Assembly: GCA_029939875.1 (NCBI GenBank)
Contig: JAOZSC010000039.1
Coordinates: 1 to 11,703 of the forward strand
DNA: 11,703 bases
Direction: 5' to 3'
Source of the DNA: Desulfobacterales bacterium
Lineage (GTDB): Bacteria; Desulfobacterota; Desulfobacteria; Desulfobacterales; JAFDCJ01
Made by a program: the position numbers and the translations under genes. Shown here piece after piece: positions 7,401 to 11,703 of the stretch; position 1 is the first letter of the stretch, and the number at the start of each line of letters is the position of its first letter. Under the pieces are notes generated by a model, which saw nothing but the letters and a program-made list of their open reading frames with translations, had not been told where the DNA came from and made no database searches.

Positions 7401-9416
7401 ATGAAAACAACCCATCAGATCGTGCAATATATTCTGACCTCGATGGTGTCCATGTTGATCCTGGCCCCGACGGGTCCTTGGAACATGCCTGCAGCCCAAT
7501 CGACTTCCGCCGGGCAGAGCCGGAGGGCCCGCCAACCCGAGCAGTTCGTTTCCATTGATTTCAACAACGTCGATATCAATGTGTTCATCAAGTTCATCAG
7601 TGAGTTGACCGGAAAAAATTTTGTGGTGGACCAACGGGTCCGGGGAAAAGTGACAATTATTTCCCCGTCGAAAATTTCTCTGGAAGAAGCCTATAAAGTC
7701 TTTGAATCGGTGCTGGAAGTTCACGGATATACCACCGTCCAGTCCGGTGAGGTGACCAAAGTCATCCCGGCCCCGGATGCGCGTTCCAAAAGCATCGAGA
7801 CCCGGCTGCAAGAAGAAGCGGGCGCCCCCGAGGATAAGGTGATCACCCAGCTGATTCCCCTCCGGTATGCCAACCCCATTGAAATCAAACGGCTGTTTAC
7901 GCCCCTGGTTTCCAGGAGCAGTGTGATTCTGGCCTATCCGCCCACCAACACCTTGATTGTCACCGATGTGTATTCCAACATCAAACGCCTGTTGAGAATC
8001 TTGAAGCGCATCGACGTTACCGGCATCGGGCAGAAGATCTCCGTAATACCGCTGGAATTTTCCGATGCCACCAAAATGGTCAACCTGTTAAATACCGTTT
8101 TCAAACCGAAAGGCCGTAAAATCAAGGGTACCCTGGAAAAATCCATTACCTTGGTGGCTGATGAAAGAACCAATACCCTCGTGGTGCTGACCAGCGAAAT
8201 CAATACGCTGCGGATTAAAAAATTGATTGCCATGGTGGATCGTGAGACGCCACGTGGCAAAGGCAAAATCCATGTGTATTACTGCAAAAATGCCACCGCC
8301 GAGGAGCTGGCCAAGGTTCTTCAGAGCCTGCCGGGCCAGCAATCCGGTCCGGCCAAAGGTAAACAGGCCCCGGTGGTTGCCGGCAAAGTCCAAATCTCAG
8401 CCGACAAGGCCACCAACAGCCTGATCATTATGGCTGATAAACAGGATTACCAGGTTCTGCAAGAGGTCATTGAAAAACTCGACATCCCCCGCGCCATGGT
8501 TTACATCGAAGCGTTGATCATGGAGGTCGACATGAACAAAAGCCTGAATATCGGTATCGACTGGGCGGCCTTCGGCAAAGCCTCTATTGGCGGCAAGGAA
8601 ACGGTTTTCGGTGGCGGGTTCCGCAAGGGCTTTACCCAACCTGCCGACCTGCTGCAGGGGGGACTGACCCTTGGAATGCTGTCAGAGCCGGTCACCATTG
8701 CCGGGGTGACGGTTTCCAATATTTCCGCCATCATTAATGCCGTTAAAACCAACGATGATTTTCGTATTCTTTCCACTCCCCAGATATTGACCACCGACAA
8801 CGAAGAGGCCCGGATCACGGTGGGTGAAAACAGACCCTACCAGACGCGCTCCACCACCGAGGACTCGGGGGGAACCTATGAATCGTTTGAATACCGGGAT
8901 GTGGGAAAAATTTTGAAAATCACCCCCCACGTCACCGAAGGCCGCCTGGTGCGGATGCAAATCAATCTGGAAGTCACCAATATCGATAAAAGAGCGACTT
9001 TGACAACGTCCTCCACCCTGCCCGTTACCCAGAAGCGCACGGTGGATACCACCGTTATCGTCAAGGACAACCAGACTGTGGTTATCGGCGGGCTGATCGA
9101 CAATTCCACCACCCAAAACGAAAACAAGGTTCCCGAACTGGGTGACATCCCTCTGCTCGGCTGGTTGTTTAAAAAAACGGAAAAACAGAACCAGCAAACA
9201 AACCTGTATGTTTTTCTGACCCCGCGGGTGATTCAAAACCCGGCCGAAGCCCAGAAGATATACGAACACAAGAAAAAGCAGATCGACACCATTAAAAGTG
9301 GGCAGCTTAAATTATACCCGGGCAAGCCTGAAAAAGGGCAACCGCCGCAATCGCCCGCTGAAAAACACCCGGCTGAAAGGGAAAATTCCGTCAGGCCGGT
9401 GGTAGAACCCCGGTAA
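7401..9416 (+). CDS. gspD: GspD, T2SS outer-membrane secretin
   Basis: 671-residue protein with a probable Sec signal peptide (hydrophobic residues about 8-30, cleavage perhaps near AAQ-S). There is no lipobox cysteine. N0 domain is at about 48-120 (FVSIDFNNVDINVFIKFISELTG). N1 is at about 145-205 (LIPLRYANPIEIKRLFTPLV), N2 at about 210-280, and N3 at about 287-358 with a glycine/lysine-rich insert. The secretin domain is at about 361-610, with FRILSTPQILTTDNEEARITVGENRPYQT, KRTVDTTVIVKDNQTVVIGGLI and the C-terminal VPELGDIPLLGWLF followed by LYVFLTPRVI. The last 60 residues are hydrophilic and proline/lysine rich. The protein forms the outer-membrane gate through which folded substrates leave, and N0 binds GspC HR. 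GGAA at 7392-7395 precedes the ATG by five bases. No separate pilotin gene is visible in the window. Confidence 0.96.
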   Translation: MKTTHQIVQYILTSMVSMLILAPTGPWNMPAAQSTSAGQSRRARQPEQFVSIDFNNVDINVFIKFISELTGKNFVVDQRVRGKVTIISPSKISLEEAYKVFESVLEVHGYTTVQSGEVTKVIPAPDARSKSIETRLQEEAGAPEDKVITQLIPLRYANPIEIKRLFTPLVSRSSVILAYPPTNTLIVTDVYSNIKRLLRILKRIDVTGIGQKISVIPLEFSDATKMVNLLNTVFKPKGRKIKGTLEKSITLVADERTNTLVVLTSEINTLRIKKLIAMVDRETPRGKGKIHVYYCKNATAEELAKVLQSLPGQQSGPAKGKQAPVVAGKVQISADKATNSLIIMADKQDYQVLQEVIEKLDIPRAMVYIEALIMEVDMNKSLNIGIDWAAFGKASIGGKETVFGGGFRKGFTQPADLLQGGLTLGMLSEPVTIAGVTVSNISAIINAVKTNDDFRILSTPQILTTDNEEARITVGENRPYQTRSTTEDSGGTYESFEYRDVGKILKITPHVTEGRLVRMQINLEVTNIDKRATLTTSSTLPVTQKRTVDTTVIVKDNQTVVIGGLIDNSTTQNENKVPELGDIPLLGWLFKKTEKQNQQTNLYVFLTPRVIQNPAEAQKIYEHKKKQIDTIKSGQLKLYPGKPEKGQPPQSPAEKHPAERENSVRPVVEPR

Positions 9417-9473
9417 GCAGCGCAGGATTTTTGCTGCCAACCGATCAACGCGGGACAGTTGCTCTCATTTTGC

Positions 9474-9477
9474 AGGA
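9474..9477 (+). promoter_or_regulatory. Possible ribosome binding site for gspE
   Basis: AGGA, within CAGGAAA, lies 11 bases before the TTG at 9489. It favours 9489 over TTG 9459, where the nearest purine run (CGGGA at 9451-9455) is only three bases away. Support is modest because the spacing is long. Confidence 0.45.
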
Positions 9478-9488
9478 AAATACTTGAT

Positions 9489-11246
9489 TTGAAATCATTG
9501 GCCCACATACTCGTTGACGACTTTGGCATCAGTGAGGACCATCTGGCTGAAGCGCAGCGACTCCAGGCGGAAAAAGGCGGGAGTGTCGGCGACATCCTGG
9601 TGCAGCAAAAAAATATTTCCGAAACCCGGTTGCTGAAAGCCCTCAGCGCCCAGTATGGCGTGGCTTACTGGCCCAGCCTGCCGTTGGATAATATCGCATC
9701 CGAGGTGACCGAAAAAGTCCCGATCCAGTTTTTAAAAAAATATTTCATGGTGCCCCTGAAGTACCGCAAGCCCGTGCGGGCGGTGGATTGCGGTCTGGCG
9801 ACCCCGGACGGCAAAGGTTCCGATAAGCCGGTGGCCGCCGCCGGCCGTGTCATCGCCATTAACGATCCGCTGAATTTCCAGGCCATAGACGATTTGGTAC
9901 GCATCACGGGGGTGACCGATTTCAAAACGGTATTTTCCAGCCGCGAGGCGATTCTGGCGGCCATCAATTTGCAATACGATTTGCACCGGGATTCGGCTGA
10001 ACAGCTGGTTCAGGACATGGAGGAAAACGGCAGCGACATTCTCAGCGAAATCGAGGAAACCGCTGATTTGCTGGACGACACCAGCGAAGCGCCCATCATC
10101 AAGCTGGTCAATCACATTATTTCCCAGTCCATCAAGGCCCGTGCCAGCGATATTCATATCGAGCCCTACCAGCATAGCTTCACCGTCCGGTACCGGGTGG
10201 ACGGTATATTGTATGACTTACTGAGTCCGCCCAAGTGGATCCAGCCGGCGCTGATATCCAGGATCAAGGTGATGGCAAAAATGAATATTGCCGAAAAACG
10301 CCTGCCCCAGGACGGGCGCTTTGAAGTCCGGATCGGCGAACAGAATATCGACTTGCGGGTGTCCACGATTCCGACGGCCTTCGGCGAACGGGTGGTGCTA
10401 CGGCTGCTGAATAAATCCGGATCGCTGCTGGAATTGCCGGATATCGGTCTGAACCCGGGGCGGTTGACGTTGATAAAAAAACTGGTGACCACTCCCCACG
10501 GGATTATCCTGGTGACGGGGCCCACCGGCAGCGGTAAAACCACGACCCTGTATGCCATTTTACAGTCCATTAACAAACCGGATATCAATATCATTACCAT
10601 CGAGGATCCAGTTGAATACCAGATCAAGGGCATCAGCCAGATCCAGGTCAATCCCAAGATCGACCTGACCTTTGCCCGGGGACTGCGCTCCATCGTACGT
10701 CAGGACCCGGACGTGATTCTGGTCGGTGAAATCCGCGACCAGGAAACGGCCGAGATCGCGGTGCAGTCGGCGTTAACCGGGCACCTGGTTTTTTCCACCC
10801 TGCACACCAATGATTCAGCCAGTGCTATTACGCGCCTGGTGGACATGGGCGTCGAGCCCTTTCTGCTTTCTTCCTCGGTGCTGGCCGTGATGGCCCAGCG
10901 GCTGATCCGGGTTTTGTGCGACGATTGCAAGAAATCGTATAAACCCAGTGCGCTTTACCTGGAAAGCATCGGTGTGGCTCCGGACTACTTCGGCAAACGA
11001 TCCATCTATAAAGCGGTGGGGTGCAGCAAATGCATTCAGACCGGCTACCGGGGGCGCATCGGGATTTTTGAAATCATGGTGCTCACTGACAGGTTAAAGA
11101 GCCTGATTCTCAAAACCTTTGATTCCCAGCACATTAAAAATGAGGCCGGCCGCCAGAAAATGAGAAGCCTGCGTCAGGACGGAATTCAGAAGGTACTCGA
11201 AGGGGTGACCACCCTTGAAGAAGTGCTAAGGGTGACCCAGAACTAG
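9489..11246 (+). CDS. gspE: GspE, T2SS ATPase
   Basis: About 585 residues using a TTG start at 9489, preceded by AGGA at 9474-9477; an in-frame TTG at 9459 would add ten residues and is the first possible start after the gspD stop. There is no in-frame ATG at the expected place. An N1E/MshEN domain at about 1-140 is followed by a linker and the RecA-like core. Walker A GPTGSGKTT has its Lys at about 350. The Asp box (IITIEDPVEYQ), Walker B (DVILVGEIRD, Glu about 414) and His box (TGHLVFSTLHTND, His about 439) are all present. A zinc site is formed by C477-x2-C480 and C512-x2-C515, the hallmark of GspE/PilB. GspE is the hexameric cytoplasmic ATPase that powers pseudopilus assembly through GspL. 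An extra stretch of about 24 residues splits the N-terminal domain (see findings). The gene is the last of the cluster. Confidence 0.95.
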   Translation: MKSLAHILVDDFGISEDHLAEAQRLQAEKGGSVGDILVQQKNISETRLLKALSAQYGVAYWPSLPLDNIASEVTEKVPIQFLKKYFMVPLKYRKPVRAVDCGLATPDGKGSDKPVAAAGRVIAINDPLNFQAIDDLVRITGVTDFKTVFSSREAILAAINLQYDLHRDSAEQLVQDMEENGSDILSEIEETADLLDDTSEAPIIKLVNHIISQSIKARASDIHIEPYQHSFTVRYRVDGILYDLLSPPKWIQPALISRIKVMAKMNIAEKRLPQDGRFEVRIGEQNIDLRVSTIPTAFGERVVLRLLNKSGSLLELPDIGLNPGRLTLIKKLVTTPHGIILVTGPTGSGKTTTLYAILQSINKPDINIITIEDPVEYQIKGISQIQVNPKIDLTFARGLRSIVRQDPDVILVGEIRDQETAEIAVQSALTGHLVFSTLHTNDSASAITRLVDMGVEPFLLSSSVLAVMAQRLIRVLCDDCKKSYKPSALYLESIGVAPDYFGKRSIYKAVGCSKCIQTGYRGRIGIFEIMVLTDRLKSLILKTFDSQHIKNEAGRQKMRSLRQDGIQKVLEGVTTLEEVLRVTQN

Positions 11247-11473
11247 CCGGGGTCAAGCAATAAAAAATGAACGCCGAACGCTGAAAAGATGAACGTCGAA
11301 CGCCCAACATCGAATGATGAATGAAAAAATAAAGAAAAAGAAACCAAGATGAACGCCCAACTCGCCAGGTGAGCAAGCACTTGTCCACCGGCGGATCGAA
11401 GATCGAATGATGAAAACTCCGCTTCAACACCCGCTTTTTTATCCTTGTATGAAACTTCCGTAAGACCGATCTT
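11247..11473. other. Intergenic region between gspE and a convergent gene
   Basis: These 227 bases hold no convincing gene. The part from 11267 to about 11414 contains short degenerate repeats (separate entry). The remainder, up to the minus-strand stop at 11474, includes a T-run at 11435-11441 without a clear hairpin. No rho-independent terminator for either convergent gene could be recognised. Confidence 0.7.
11267..11414. repeat. Degenerate GAACG/GAATG-rich intergenic repeats
   Basis: Near-identical 15-base units, ATGAACG(C/T)CGAACGC, lie at 11267-11281 and 11289-11303. A shorter version (ATGAACGCCCAAC) is at 11349-11361. Related elements include ATCGAATGATGAATG at 11309-11323 and GATCGAAGATCGAATGATGAA at 11394-11414, where GATCGAA is directly repeated. 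Similar stretches of GAACG/GAATG words occur between genes in many Desulfobacterales genomes, which is from memory and not checked. Spacing is irregular (22 bases between the first two units), so it is not a CRISPR array. Function is unknown. An open reading frame on the minus strand through this stretch is judged an artefact. Confidence 0.6.
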
Positions 11474-11703
11474 TTACTTGATATCACGCACCGGCAGGGC
11501 CCGGTAATCCCGGCGGTGGGCCATCCGGGTCGTGTAAGAGTAGACATTGTTGAAATTCAAAATGCGGGCGGTGGGTGCGACAGGATCGGTTTCTGATGTC
11601 CATACCCAGCCGCAGCTCAGCCGGATCTGCGGGATGGTTTTGACCCACTGGCCGCAGTCGCTTTCGTAGCCCTGATAGCTTTTATCCTTCACTAAAATGC
11701 TCT
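11474..11703 (-). CDS. C-terminal end of a DUF1566 (Lcl)-like protein, partial
   Basis: Minus-strand frame open from the right edge of the window (11703) to a TAA at 11474-11476, giving about 75 residues. A GTG at 11690-11692 is in frame, but the frame stays open beyond it, so the gene probably continues to the right. The sequence contains CGWVWTSE, then ARILNFNNVYSYTTR and, near the end, DYRALPVRD. This resembles the end of DUF1566/Lcl C-terminal domains, which have a 'WSST' motif, a central '(V/L)NF..G' strand and a closing 'vRpVR'. These domains are common in secreted or surface proteins of Desulfobacterota, often in repeats. The gene converges with gspE. Being a possible exported protein beside a secretion operon could be chance. 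The family call is tentative. Confidence 0.5.
   Translation of the reverse strand, partial: SILVKDKSYQGYESDCGQWVKTIPQIRLSCGWVWTSETDPVAPTARILNFNNVYSYTTRMAHRRDYRALPVRDIK

Noticed and set aside
8682..9269. Minus-strand open frame (195 codons) across the secretin domain of gspD
   Set aside because: It lies wholly antisense to the conserved secretin motifs, its Gly/Phe/Val-rich peptide has no family signature, and there is no upstream ribosome site.
1..11246. Type IV pilus rather than T2SS
   Set aside because: The presence of GspC with HR and PDZ domains, GspK lacking Glu5, GspG with the calcium loop, and GspL/M/N points to T2SS. No PilT, PilA or PilQ-like features are seen.
11233..11255. Hairpin TGACCC/GGGTCA around the gspE stop as a terminator
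   Set aside because: The stem is only 6 bp with an 11-base loop and is followed by an A-rich, not T-rich, stretch, so it does not fit a rho-independent terminator on the + strand.
11267..11414. CRISPR array
   Set aside because: Repeat units are only about 15 bases, are irregularly spaced, diverge between copies and have no uniform spacers; no cas genes are present.
11134..11547. Minus-strand open frame (137 codons) covering the gspE end and the repeat tract
   Set aside because: The peptide (for example VRRSSFQRSAF) is a translation of the GAACG repeats and overlaps gspE and the DUF1566-like fragment. Such repeat-derived frames are common artefacts.

Overview
The window is almost entirely one type II secretion system (T2SS, general secretory pathway) gene cluster on the + strand. 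It starts inside the last codons of gspF and runs gspG, gspH, gspI, gspJ, gspK, gspL, gspM, gspN, gspC, gspD, gspE. All ten internal genes are complete and are either overlapping or separated by only a few to about 70 bases, so the whole block is most simply read as one operon with no internal promoter or terminator that I can see. The protein style (a separate AsmA-like GspN, GspE with a CxxC...CxxC zinc motif, moderate GC) and the GAACG/GAATG-rich degenerate repeat after gspE suggest a Desulfobacterota (deltaproteobacterial, Desulfobacterales-like) genome. This placement is inference; no taxonomic marker gene is present.

Layout: 1-133 is the gspF C-terminus (inner-membrane platform). 196-2415 holds the pseudopilins GspG (major), H, I and J, and 2476-3555 the tip pseudopilin GspK. 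3575-5594 holds the assembly platform proteins GspL (actin-like cytoplasmic part plus periplasmic part) and GspM. 5560-6462 is GspN and 6466-7353 is GspC, the HR plus PDZ connector to the secretin. 7401-9416 is the outer-membrane secretin GspD, and about 9489-11246 is the hexameric ATPase GspE. Together they form the complete trans-envelope machine: GspE drives pseudopilus growth through F/L/M, G-H-I-J-K build the piston, and C links to D, which opens the outer membrane. The only expected part not seen is the prepilin peptidase GspO, which is often encoded elsewhere.

The right end (11247-11703) is different. It has about 230 bases of non-coding DNA rich in short degenerate GAACG/GAATG repeats, then the C-terminal end of a minus-strand gene that resembles the DUF1566/Lcl C-terminal domain and runs off the window.

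The most notable points are the circularly permuted gene order (F to N, then C-D-E, instead of C-D-E-F to N), an alanine instead of glycine at the -1 cleavage position of GspJ, an extra ~24-residue segment in the GspE N-terminal domain, the overlapping M/N and H/I gene pairs, and the downstream repeat tract. I found no evidence of a novel defence, mobile or biosynthetic system here.
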